Assembly: GCF_900102315.1 (NCBI RefSeq)
Contig: NZ_FNBL01000003.1
Coordinates: forward strand, 62,001 to 126,000
Reading direction: 5' to 3'
Source of the DNA: Celeribacter baekdonensis
GTDB taxonomy: Bacteria; Pseudomonadota; Alphaproteobacteria; Rhodobacterales; Rhodobacteraceae
Length of the DNA: 64,000 bases
Part shown: one piece after another, positions 53,543 to 61,658 of the stretch
Layout of the letters: every line of letters starts with the position of its first letter
Position numbering within the stretch: the stretch's first letter is position 1
Made by a program: the position numbers and the translations under genes
Notes under the pieces: generated by a model
Databases searched by the model: none
What the model saw: only the letters and a program-made list of their open reading frames with translations
What the model was told of the DNA's origin: nothing

Positions 53543-54172
53543 ATGCAATACGATATGCTGTCCTTAGAGGCACGGAAGCGATATAAACTCCTGTCTTCCC
53601 TCGTGGTGCCGCGTCCGATTGCGTGGGTCTCAACCCTCTCTCCCAATGGCGTCGTCAACCTTGCTCCCTATAGTTTTTTCAATGTGATGGGCCATGACCC
53701 TGCGGTGGTTGCGCTTGGGATTTTGGAACATCCCGAAAAATCGCTCAAAGACACGGTGCGCAACATCACACAAACCGGGCGCTTTACGGTGAATTTGGTG
53801 ACCGAAGAGCTTGCTTTGTTGATGAACCAAACCGCAACGGATTTGCCCTGTACCGAGAGCGAAGCAGACATGGCCGCCGTTGCGCTTTGCCCTGCCGTCG
53901 CCAATGGCGTTCCTGGGGTTGCGCATTCTCCCGTCCGGCTGGAATGTCAGTTGATGCAAGTCATATCGACGCGCACGCAACAGAAAATCGTCCTGGGAGA
54001 GATACTGTCTCTTTACATTCAAGATGAACTGATGATCGACCCAAGCGCGGCCACAATTGATCTTGACGCTTATACCCCCATTGCGCGCATGGGAGGCGCG
54101 GGCCTCTATTGCAGAACATCAGATCGTTTCAATCTCGCGCGTCCCGACAGTCAAACTCAGCCGCTTGATTGA
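53543..54172 (+). CDS. Flavin reductase-like (FMN-binding) protein
   Basis: 209-aa FMN-binding split-barrel protein of the flavin reductase domain type: LSSLVVPRPIAWVSTLSPNG, NLAPYSFFNVMGHDPAVV, TGRFTVNLVTEE and the end MGGAGLYCRTSDRFNLARP. Such proteins supply reduced flavin to oxygenases or act as reductases themselves. Preceded by AAAGGGG and 57 bp after dctP, so perhaps the last gene of the nitrilase-TRAP unit. The final five residues (TQPLD) overlap an IS3-type transposase relic on the other strand, so the original 3' end has been replaced. Confidence 0.82.
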   Translation: MQYDMLSLEARKRYKLLSSLVVPRPIAWVSTLSPNGVVNLAPYSFFNVMGHDPAVVALGILEHPEKSLKDTVRNITQTGRFTVNLVTEELALLMNQTATDLPCTESEADMAAVALCPAVANGVPGVAHSPVRLECQLMQVISTRTQQKIVLGEILSLYIQDELMIDPSAATIDLDAYTPIARMGGAGLYCRTSDRFNLARPDSQTQPLD

Positions 54173-54231
54173 CTTTGAACAACTTGTCGCTCGAAGGCGA
54201 CCGGGCTTTTGCATCCGAGTAGTGCTGTGCC
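54157..54231 (-). pseudogene. C-terminal scrap of an IS3-family transposase
   Basis: About 24 codons reading ALLGCKSPVAFERQV and ending QSQSSG then stop. The form [HS]ALG-x-x-SP-x-x-FE is the usual end of IS3-family OrfB transposases. A stop codon immediately precedes it and no more of the element is visible up to the hydrolase gene. Confidence 0.5.
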
Positions 54232-54433
54232 TTACTGTGAGATTTCGCCGTGTCGTCTCAAAGGCCACACTTTGGCGGGTGGTTTCGGGCCATGCGGATC
54301 TATGCGTTTGCGCTTGGTCTTGGACGCGCCGTCTTTAAGCGTTTCGGATGGTCCACTTTGTCAAAGTCACTGACAAAGGCAGGGGACAGGCGAACGCCTG
54401 CCACCCCACCCGTGGTTTCGGTTTCGGTTTCGA

Positions 54434-55381
54434 TTACGCTTTGGCAAAGGCCAGCAGATCGGCGTTGACCAGATCGGGATGCGTTGCAAAGGCGGCGTGC
54501 GACAGACCCGGGTAGGTTTTCAGCGTGCCGTTCTTCAGCATCTTCACAGCTCGGCGCGCCGTGTTGTCGATGGGCACAAGCTGGTCATCCTCGCCGTGCA
54601 GGACCAGGACCGGCACATCCAGAGATTTCAGATCTTCAGTGAAATCAGTCTCCGAAAAAGCCTTGATGCAATCGTAGTGCGCTTTCGCGCTGCCCGTCAT
54701 ACCTTGCTGATACCAATGGCGGATCTGTCCTTCGCTGATCTCGGCACCCTCGCGGTTGAAGCCAAAAAACGGGCCTGACGCGATGTCGAGATAGAATTGC
54801 GCCCGGTTCTTGATCAGCGAAGCGCGGAACCCGTCGAACACCTCAAGCGGAATGCCTTCAGGGTTCGATGCGGTCTGGGCCATGACTGGCGTCACCGCGC
54901 CGATCAGCACGACCTTGGCAACCCGTCCAGGTTCGGCGATGGCGGCATAGCGCGTGGCCTCGCCACCGCCAGTGGAGTGGCCGATATGGATGGCGTTCTT
55001 CAGGTCCAAGGCGCGGGCCAGTTCGACGACGTCCTGCGCATAGGTGTCCATGTCATGCCCGTGTTCGGGCTGGTCCGAGCGGCCGTGGCCGCGACGGTCA
55101 TGGGCGATGACGCGAAAGCCCTGCTCAAGGAAGGCGAGCAACTGGCCGTCCCAGTCGTCGCTCGACAGGGGCCAGCCGTGGTGGAAGACGACCGGTTGCG
55201 CGTCGCGCGGGCCCCAGTCTTTGTAAAAGATGTTTGTTCCGTCGGTGGTGGTGAATGTCGACATGATGATGTCTCCTTGTGTTTGTGTTTGTGCGTTGGC
55301 GCTGTTGCGTTGCAAGATGAGTAGGGCGGCTGCGGCTGCCGCAGAGGTGATCAGTGTCCGTCTTGTGATCGTTGTGTTCAT
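54434..55381 (-). CDS. Alpha/beta hydrolase (non-haem haloperoxidase/arylesterase type), exported
   Basis: 315-aa hydrolase with an N-terminal twin-arginine-type leader (TRRTLITSAAAAAALLIL). Nucleophile Ser is in GHSTGGGE, acid in LVLHGEDDQLVP and His in GLSHAAFATHPDL; the oxyanion region is FHHGWPLSSDDWDGQ. An internal ATG (MSTFTTTDGTN, behind GGAGACATC) would give the usual 276-aa cytoplasmic form, so two forms or a secondary leader are possible. It is divergent from a GlxA-type regulator 65 bp away, which probably controls it. Confidence 0.87.
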   Translation of the reverse strand: MNTTITRRTLITSAAAAAALLILQRNSANAQTQTQGDIIMSTFTTTDGTNIFYKDWGPRDAQPVVFHHGWPLSSDDWDGQLLAFLEQGFRVIAHDRRGHGRSDQPEHGHDMDTYAQDVVELARALDLKNAIHIGHSTGGGEATRYAAIAEPGRVAKVVLIGAVTPVMAQTASNPEGIPLEVFDGFRASLIKNRAQFYLDIASGPFFGFNREGAEISEGQIRHWYQQGMTGSAKAHYDCIKAFSETDFTEDLKSLDVPVLVLHGEDDQLVPIDNTARRAVKMLKNGTLKTYPGLSHAAFATHPDLVNADLLAFAKA

Positions 55382-55446
55382 CGCGGTGCCTTTCGTTTCG
55401 GTATGGACAAACTATGCGGTGGAGACGAAGGATGGACGTGGCGTAA

Positions 55447-56430
55447 ATGACAATGAGCGGGGCAAAAGTGACAAACGATGTGATCGTCGCAGATATTGGC
55501 CTGCTGCTTTATCCAGGCTGCCAACTGGCCGCTATCTATGGGTTGACGGATCTGTTCCGTATCGCGGGGGAATGGACAGGAGAGGTCGCACGCGAGGTGC
55601 GCGTGTCGCACTGGCAGTCAGATGACGACGGCGTCACCTGTATCTGGGACAGCCACCCTGGCAGCCCGCACCAGCTGACGCATGTGATCGCCCCGCCCAG
55701 CATCATCATGCCCGACCGCATGGCGCCCGCGCCCGTCGCCGCCGCCTGGATGTCTGATCAGCATTCAAAGGGGGCCACGCTGTGTTCGGTCTGTGCCGGG
55801 GCCTTCGTGTTGGCCGAAACCGGGCTGATCGATGGTCGAAGTGCGACGACGCACTGGGCTTTTGCCCGTCAACTGGCGGAACGGTTTCCCAAAATTCATC
55901 TGGCGGACGAACATATGGTGGTGGATGACGGCGACATCATCACTGCAGGCGGAATTCTTGCATGGGCCGATCTTGGCCTGACTCTTGTCGATCGCCTGCT
56001 TGGTCCGGCCACGATGCTGGCAACGGCACGGTTCCTCTTGATCGAACCGCCGCGGCAAAGCCAGCGGCCCTTTGCGCAGTTTGTTCCGCGGTTTGATCAT
56101 GGCGATGATGCCGTGCGCGCCAGCCAGCACTATATTCATGCCCATGCCTCGACGATGCAGGGTGTGGCCGACCTGGCTGACAGGGCGGGGATGACGGGGC
56201 GAACATTCCTGCGCCGGTTCCGTGCGGCGACGGGCTTTACGCCCGTTGAGTATTTGCAACAGGTGCGGATCGCAAAAGCACGCGAGGCGCTGGAGCGTTC
56301 GCTGACTCCCGTTGAAAACATCGCTTGGGATGTCGGATATTCCGACGCGGCGGCATTTCGCAAACTTTTCCAAAAGCTGACCGGGCTGGGCCCGGCGGCC
56401 TACCGCCAACAATTCGGCATCGCCGGATGA
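55447..56430 (+). CDS. GlxA-family AraC-type regulator
   Basis: 327-aa regulator with an N-terminal DJ-1/PfpI-like domain (VADIGLLLYPGCQLAAIYGL, nucleophile-elbow-like CSVCAGAFVLAETGLIDG) and a C-terminal AraC HTH pair (GVADLADRAGMTGRTFLRRF and TPVENIAWDVGYSDAAAFRKLF). The amidase-like domain normally senses a ligand rather than catalysing. Divergent from the exported alpha/beta hydrolase. Confidence 0.92.
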   Translation: MTMSGAKVTNDVIVADIGLLLYPGCQLAAIYGLTDLFRIAGEWTGEVAREVRVSHWQSDDDGVTCIWDSHPGSPHQLTHVIAPPSIIMPDRMAPAPVAAAWMSDQHSKGATLCSVCAGAFVLAETGLIDGRSATTHWAFARQLAERFPKIHLADEHMVVDDGDIITAGGILAWADLGLTLVDRLLGPATMLATARFLLIEPPRQSQRPFAQFVPRFDHGDDAVRASQHYIHAHASTMQGVADLADRAGMTGRTFLRRFRAATGFTPVEYLQQVRIAKAREALERSLTPVENIAWDVGYSDAAAFRKLFQKLTGLGPAAYRQQFGIAG

Positions 56431-56523
56431 CACGAGGGCCAAGGCGATGTCAGTTGTCGTCGCACAGCGACTGAAACGGACACCGCCTTGGCGCTGCGGA
56501 CTCTGTGTCAGAGAGAGCAGGGC

Positions 56524-57150
56524 TTATACAAGTTCGGCCAATGCGATTTGAAACGCGTCAATGATCTTGTCCTTTGCCAGGCCCATCGACGCTTTGCGTT
56601 CCTCAGGCCCCAAGGCGAGCTTCTCTGCCAGCACGAACTTCTGATCCGTGATCCCGACGAAGCCGAGAAGCGCGCGCAGATGCGGTGCCTGGGCATCCAT
56701 CGCGCTGGCCGGCCCATCGCTGTAAGACCCGCCACGGGTCAATACGACGACGGCGGATTTTCCGGTCAACAGACCCTCTGGGCCGGTTTCGGAATACCGA
56801 AACGTGACGCCCGCGCGCAGTACATAGTCGAACCAGCTTTTCAGTGCCGACGGGATTCCAAAATTGTACATAGGCGCGCCAATCAAGAGGATGTCCGCCG
56901 CCTGAACCTCCTGAATCAACGCGTCAGACAAGGCACGCGCCTTGCGCTGTTCGGCGTTGAGCGGATCCTGCCGAAGGCCGTTTGCTGCGTCGCCGTCAAA
57001 ATGGGGGATGGGGTTGGTCACCAGATCCCGCTCGATGATCCGTATTGTGGGCTCCTGAGTGCGCAGGCTGGCGATGGCTTCGTTGATGAGCTGGTTTGAG
57101 GCAGAAGCGTCACCGAGGATACTGCTTCGCAGGGCTAGAACATTGGTCAT
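56524..57150 (-). CDS. azoR: FMN-dependent NADH-azoreductase
   Basis: 208-aa flavodoxin-fold oxidoreductase that reduces quinones and azo compounds with NADH. Motifs: VLALRSSILGDASASNQLI, ILLIGAPMYNFGIPSALKSWFDYVLRAG and VVVLTRGGSYSDGPA. Intact, unlike the frameshifted copy at 42.5-43.2 kb. It is divergent from a LysR gene over 130 bp that contain a tandem and an inverted repeat. Confidence 0.93.
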   Translation of the reverse strand: MTNVLALRSSILGDASASNQLINEAIASLRTQEPTIRIIERDLVTNPIPHFDGDAANGLRQDPLNAEQRKARALSDALIQEVQAADILLIGAPMYNFGIPSALKSWFDYVLRAGVTFRYSETGPEGLLTGKSAVVVLTRGGSYSDGPASAMDAQAPHLRALLGFVGITDQKFVLAEKLALGPEERKASMGLAKDKIIDAFQIALAELV

Positions 57151-57165
57151 GGCCGGGAACTCCGT

Positions 57166-57199
57166 AAGGGGTGATTGTCTCGAAGGGGTGATTGTCTCG
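57166..57199. repeat. 17-bp perfect tandem duplication
   Basis: AAGGGGTGATTGTCTCG occurs twice head to tail just upstream of azoR. It extends the 5' leader; it may be a recent slippage duplication that spaces the promoter from the gene. Confidence 0.7.
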
Positions 57200-57207
57200 T
57201 AGCTCCT

Positions 57208-57238
57208 ATCTAGTGTTACGAAATTTGTGTCGCTAGAT
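57208..57238. promoter_or_regulatory. ATCTAG-N19-CTAGAT inverted repeat
   Basis: Six-base perfect arms 19 bp apart in the azoR/LysR intergenic region, a plausible LysR-type operator although LysR sites usually have a shorter T-N11-A core. Confidence 0.35.
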
Positions 57239-57280
57239 TGGAATATTGCGCTATGGTGTTGCTAAATTAGGAACAGTAAA

Positions 57281-58183
57281 ATGAGCGGATTCGAGGATAT
57301 GCGGTGCTTTGTCGAAGTCGCCAACTCCGGCGGCGTCAATCGTGCGGCATCCCGGTTGGGCCTGTCCAAGTCCATTGTCAGCCGTCGAATCTCTGCGATG
57401 GAGGAGGATCTTGGGGTGCAACTCTTTACGCGATCCACGCGGGGTGTTGTGCCGACCGAGGCCGGGCAGGAATTTCGGATGCGCTGCGAACGGATACTGT
57501 CGGAAGTGGCCGAGGCACGAGAAGCGGTGATCGGCAAGGGGGGCGATCTGACCGGACAGCTTCGGTTGACGGCCCCGCAGTCAATGGACAAGGTTGTCGC
57601 CCCTTTGCTTGGCGTGATCGCAAAGCAATATCCACGCTTGCAGATTGACGCAGTCTTCACCGACCGTATTGTCGATCTGGTGGGCGAGGGGTTCGATCTT
57701 GCCATACGGATTGGCGAGCCACGCGAAGCCAGCCTGATTGGTCGCAAAATCGCACCGATCCGTGCGGTGCTGTTTGCCAGTCCCGCATATCTGGAGCGCA
57801 AAGGTGTCCCGCAGGTCCCGGCCGATCTGGAAAATCACCAATGTATCTCCTACACGGGAGGCGGCGATTGGCGGTTTCGCGTCGGGCGCCGGTGGGTTTC
57901 GATCCGTCCGCAGGGCCGGTTGCGGACAGACAGCGGCGAAACCATTTTGCAATGGGCGTCAGCCGGCCTTGGGATCGGGAACGTTCCTGCCTTTCTGGCT
58001 GCGCGCCACTTGGAACGGGGCGACCTCGTGCCGCTTCTTACGGAGTTTCCGTCGCCTGAATACGGCATCTACACGCTGCGCCCGCCAAACCCGCGCGCAC
58101 CCGCCAAGGTCACGCTGCTGATCGAGGCTTTGATCGAAGAGTTGAAAAACGGTAAGGGCTTGGTTGGGCAGGTTGATACATGA
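57281..58183 (+). CDS. LysR-family regulator divergent from azoreductase
   Basis: 300-aa LysR regulator of the common CrgA/DsdC-like branch: HTH MRCFVEVANSGGVNRAASRLG, SKSIVSRRISAMEEDLGVQL, and effector domain with GQLRLTAPQSMDKVVAPLL and VGEGFDLAIRIGEP. Divergent from the intact azoR, its likely target, with quinone-like inducers expected by analogy. Confidence 0.9.
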   Translation: MSGFEDMRCFVEVANSGGVNRAASRLGLSKSIVSRRISAMEEDLGVQLFTRSTRGVVPTEAGQEFRMRCERILSEVAEAREAVIGKGGDLTGQLRLTAPQSMDKVVAPLLGVIAKQYPRLQIDAVFTDRIVDLVGEGFDLAIRIGEPREASLIGRKIAPIRAVLFASPAYLERKGVPQVPADLENHQCISYTGGGDWRFRVGRRWVSIRPQGRLRTDSGETILQWASAGLGIGNVPAFLAARHLERGDLVPLLTEFPSPEYGIYTLRPPNPRAPAKVTLLIEALIEELKNGKGLVGQVDT

Positions 58184-58296
58184 TCCGTCCCGTTGCGGCG
58201 CAAAACGCGCGCCGTGCAACCGAAAGCCTTTGACCTGACGGCCTCTGCACATCAAAAACCCGGCGTCTACCGGGGCTTTGCGGCAAGCCGGAGCGT

Positions 58297-59205
58297 TCAG
58301 CACTTTTGGGACGAGCGGGCGAGTTCGCGCGCAAGGTCGACAAAGACCTTGAAGGCCGCAGGCGGGTTGCGACGACTGGGATAGTAAAGACACAGCGGTG
58401 CGATTTTTGGCGTCCAGTCTTCAAGAAGTCGCACCACTCTTCCGGTCTCGATGTCATTGAGCACATCGGATTCCATGAAAAAGCCAATGCCCACCGAATT
58501 CAACACAGCCGTGCGCGCCAGACTGGCTTCGTCCAAAGTGACAGGGCCGCGCACATCTACCTGTAAAAGGTGATCGTGGTCTTTGAACTGCCAGCGAAAC
58601 ATCGCTCCATTTGGCAAACGTGTGCAGACGCAAGCGTGTGCCAGAAGATCGGACGGCACGCGGGGCTGATTGCGATTTGCAAGATACGATGGTGTTGCGA
58701 CCACCGCGTATCGCCGCGCAGGACCAAGAGGGATCGCAATCATATCCGTGGGGACGCGATGTTCGCTACGCACCCCGAAGTCAAAGCCTTCGGCCACGAT
58801 GTCGACGAAATTGCCTTCGGTCACCAGATCAATGTGAACTTCGGGAAACCGTCGCAGGAATTCGATGATCAAGGGTTCGATGATCTCGCGCGCGGCCGTC
58901 GCGAATGCATTGATGCGCAATGTGCCCGACGGCGTCTCTTGTTCGGAGCGCACAGCGTCGAGGGCTTGATAGATGTCCTTCAGGGCAGGTGTCATCTGAT
59001 CAACAAATCTGCGCCCCGCATCGGTGAGCGAGACACTGCGCGTCGTCCGATTGAAAAGTCGCACGCCCAGCTGCCCCTCCAGCTTGGCAATCGCATTGCT
59101 CAGAGCCGTGGTCGACAGTCCGAGATCAAGCGCAGCGGCACGGAACGAGCCTCTGCGACTTATCGCAATCACTGCATCGAAATCTGTGAGATTGTAGCTG
59201 CCCAT
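58297..59205 (-). CDS. LysR-family regulator
   Basis: 302-aa LysR regulator: [44 protein letters not shown], and effector part [35 protein letters not shown]. It is divergent from the CutA-like/NTF2-like gene pair, which is the probable target. Convergent with the preceding LysR gene. Confidence 0.9.
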   Translation of the reverse strand: MGSYNLTDFDAVIAISRRGSFRAAALDLGLSTTALSNAIAKLEGQLGVRLFNRTTRSVSLTDAGRRFVDQMTPALKDIYQALDAVRSEQETPSGTLRINAFATAAREIIEPLIIEFLRRFPEVHIDLVTEGNFVDIVAEGFDFGVRSEHRVPTDMIAIPLGPARRYAVVATPSYLANRNQPRVPSDLLAHACVCTRLPNGAMFRWQFKDHDHLLQVDVRGPVTLDEASLARTAVLNSVGIGFFMESDVLNDIETGRVVRLLEDWTPKIAPLCLYYPSRRNPPAAFKVFVDLARELARSSQKC

Positions 59206-59300
59206 TGTCCTGAAAATCGAAATTCCTCATCCATATTTGTCCCTATTATCAGGATTCAATCAAGACCCTAAGGTGTAAGCACACAGAAACGGAGCAAGAA

Positions 59301-59771
59301 ATGCAGTATTACCAAGCCTTCATCAGCGCCGAGCAAACGGCTCAGGCATACCGAATTCTCGATGCACTCATCGCCAAGCAACTTGTGTTTGGCGGTCCGG
59401 TGGTTGGCGGTCCCGCAAAGTTCTTGTGGAACTTCAGGGACAGCGATGTGCCGGCAAGCCTGCGAGAGTCCAAGCTCTATACCCTTGATCAGGATTACAA
59501 ATACATCATCACCTACACACGTGAAGATCTTAAGGATGAGCTCATCGAGGTGGCTGAAGCAGCTTCGCTCGAAGAGGTCTGCATGATCTCCTTCCTGCCG
59601 ATGGAGACCAACAGATCATTGCGTTTGTTGCTTGATGCATCCTTTGAGGGCCGCGACGCACATGCCCAGCCCGAAACCGTCGACGCGGTTGCTGCTCTGA
59701 CCTTCGTGCCCAAGGCGCAAATCCCGACCCGAACCAAAAGCTCGGACGGCCCCGTTGGCGGCCGCCGCTGA
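59301..59771 (+). CDS. CutA1-like alpha/beta protein
   Basis: 156-aa soluble protein. The start after GGAGCAAG gives MQYYQAFISAEQTAQAYRILDALIAK, then a WNF segment and KYIITYTREDLKDELIEVAEAAS, an arrangement like the ferredoxin-fold CutA1 trimer proteins. The C-terminal 40 residues (EGRDAHAQPETVDAV onward) are extra. CutA1 is linked to metal tolerance, but similarity here is only general. It is 26 bp from the NTF2-like gene, same operon. Confidence 0.55.
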   Translation: MQYYQAFISAEQTAQAYRILDALIAKQLVFGGPVVGGPAKFLWNFRDSDVPASLRESKLYTLDQDYKYIITYTREDLKDELIEVAEAASLEEVCMISFLPMETNRSLRLLLDASFEGRDAHAQPETVDAVAALTFVPKAQIPTRTKSSDGPVGGRR

Positions 59772-59797
59772 TCCCCCCAATTCAAAGGAGACACATC

Positions 59798-60127
59798 ATG
59801 TCCATCGACCTCCCAACCCCGATCGCCGCATATTTCGCCACGGACAAAAAAGGCACTGCACAGGCGATTTCCGAATGCTTCACGCAGGACGCCGTCGTCA
59901 TGGATGAGGGCAATACATATACGGGCCGCGATGCCATCCGGCAATGGATGGCGAATGCGTCCACGCAATACACCTATACGGTCGAGCCCTTTTCCATCCA
60001 TGAGGAGGGCGGGAAAACTGTCGTCAGCAGCCATCTCGTGGGAAACTTCCCCGGCAGCCCAGTGGATTTGCGTTACTTCTTTGTCCTTGAAGGGGACAGG
60101 ATCGCCGAGCTGAAGATCATCGTATAA
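59798..60127 (+). CDS. NTF2-like (SnoaL-type) protein
   Basis: 109-aa protein with the SnoaL/NTF2-like cone fold pattern: IAAYFATDKKGTAQAISECFTQDAVVMDEG, YTGRDAIRQWM and SHLVGNFPGSPVDLRYFFVLEGDRIAELKI. Such proteins act as small isomerases or binding proteins. The ATG follows AAAGGAGACACATC. Second gene of the unit controlled, by position, by the LysR gene at 58297. Confidence 0.85.
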   Translation: MSIDLPTPIAAYFATDKKGTAQAISECFTQDAVVMDEGNTYTGRDAIRQWMANASTQYTYTVEPFSIHEEGGKTVVSSHLVGNFPGSPVDLRYFFVLEGDRIAELKIIV

Positions 60128-60242
60128 CATCCTCCCTGAATCTGGAGGGGAAATGCGCCTCCCAGCGCGTGCCGACCTCATGGGCCTTATGGGATATGAG
60201 GGTGGCCACGCTGCCGGGAGGCCGTATTTTGGCTGTGTTGCC

Positions 60243-61613
60243 TTAGCCCAAAACGGATGTCACCGCTTTTGTCGTGGCATCGACCACCTTGTCGGCCTCT
60301 TCTTTCGTCAGGCAGAAAGGCGGGGCAAAGCCAAGGATGTCGCCTTGCGGCATTGCACGTCCGATCACGCCTTCGGACAACAAGGCCGCGGCCAGCGCAT
60401 ACCCAACCTTATCCGCCGCATCAAAGAAGGTGCGCGTGTCGCGGTCTTTGACAAACTCCACCGCACAGAGCATTCCCTCGCCGCGAATGTCACCAACATG
60501 CGGGTGGTCGGCCAAAGCCGCCTTCATCGTGTCGTTGAGATATTTGCCAATGGTTCCGGCATTCTCAATCAGGTTCAAATCGTCAATCAGCTTGAGGTTG
60601 GCCACCCCTGCCGCCGCGCCAATCGGATGCGCCGAATAGGTCCAACCATGACCGATCGGGCCGTTTTCATCGGTGCCTTGCTCCAGCACCTGCCATATTT
60701 TGTCTGAGACGATGGAACCCGAGAGCGGCGCGTATGCGGAGGTCAACCCCTTGGCGATGGTGATCAGATCGGGTTTCATCCCGTAGTGGTCTGAGCCAAA
60801 CATGGAACCCAAACGGCCAAAGCCCGTGACCACCTCATCCGCGACCAAAAGGATGTCGTGTTTGTTCAGAACCGCTTGGATCGCGTCCCAATAGCCCGCA
60901 GGCGGTGGAACAATCCCGCCCGTGCCCAACACCGGCTCGCCGATAAAGGCCGCAATCGTGTCCGCGCCTTCGCGGGCGATCAGTTCTTCGAGCTTGGCAA
61001 CGCAATCGGCGACAAACGCCGCCTCGCTCATGGCAAGATCGGCCCGGCGGAAATAATAGGGCGCTTCTGTGTGCACGACACGGTCGAGCGGCAGGTCGAA
61101 TTTCTTTTGAAACGCTTCAAGCCCGGTGAGAGAACCGGTCATCAACCCAGAGCCGTGATACCCGCGCCACCGCGAGATGATTTTCTTTTTCTCAGGGCGA
61201 CCAAGGATGTTGTTGTAATACCAAATCAGCTTGATGTTGGTCTCATTGGCGTCTGAGCCGGATTGGCCGAAATAGACTTTCGACATGTGATCCGGCGCCC
61301 GGTCCAGCACCATTTTCGCCAGCGTGATAGAGGCTTCGGTGCCGTGGCCGACATAGGCGTGGTAATAGGCCAATTCGCGGGCCTGATCGGCAATCGCTTC
61401 GGCAATTTCCTGACGTCCGTAACCGACATTGACGCAGTAAAGCCCGGCAAAGGCATCCAATGTTTCCTTGCCGTCGCGGTCCACAATATGCACGCCCTTG
61501 GCGGTTTTGATCACCCGCGTCGGGGTTTCACCGCGCGCGTGTTGTGCCAAATGTGTGGAGGGGTGAAAGAAGTTTTCGCGGTCCCATTGGCCAAGTTGAT
61601 CATTTGTCAGCAT
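60243..61613 (-). CDS. doeD: Class III aminotransferase, probable diaminobutyrate transaminase of ectoine breakdown
   Basis: 456-aa PLP enzyme of the omega-aminotransferase family: FAGLYCVNVGYGRQEIAEAI, substrate-side SGSDANETNIKL, EPVLGTGGIVPPPAGYW, VADEVVTGFGRLG and the PLP lysine in ITIAKGLTSAYAPL. The ATG at 61613 follows AAAAGGAAAG; an ATG seven codons upstream is less likely. Last gene of a minus-strand run eutC-like/Lrp/dehydrogenase/aminotransferase, which matches the asnC-ssd-atf end of ectoine catabolic operons in Ruegeria. By that context it would convert L-2,4-diaminobutyrate to aspartate semialdehyde. Sequence alone shows only the family. Confidence 0.75.
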   Translation of the reverse strand: MLTNDQLGQWDRENFFHPSTHLAQHARGETPTRVIKTAKGVHIVDRDGKETLDAFAGLYCVNVGYGRQEIAEAIADQARELAYYHAYVGHGTEASITLAKMVLDRAPDHMSKVYFGQSGSDANETNIKLIWYYNNILGRPEKKKIISRWRGYHGSGLMTGSLTGLEAFQKKFDLPLDRVVHTEAPYYFRRADLAMSEAAFVADCVAKLEELIAREGADTIAAFIGEPVLGTGGIVPPPAGYWDAIQAVLNKHDILLVADEVVTGFGRLGSMFGSDHYGMKPDLITIAKGLTSAYAPLSGSIVSDKIWQVLEQGTDENGPIGHGWTYSAHPIGAAAGVANLKLIDDLNLIENAGTIGKYLNDTMKAALADHPHVGDIRGEGMLCAVEFVKDRDTRTFFDAADKVGYALAAALLSEGVIGRAMPQGDILGFAPPFCLTKEEADKVVDATTKAVTSVLG

Positions 61614-61658
61614 GTTCTTTCCTTTTCCGTTCAAGTCTTTGCATCCGTGCGCGCGGGG

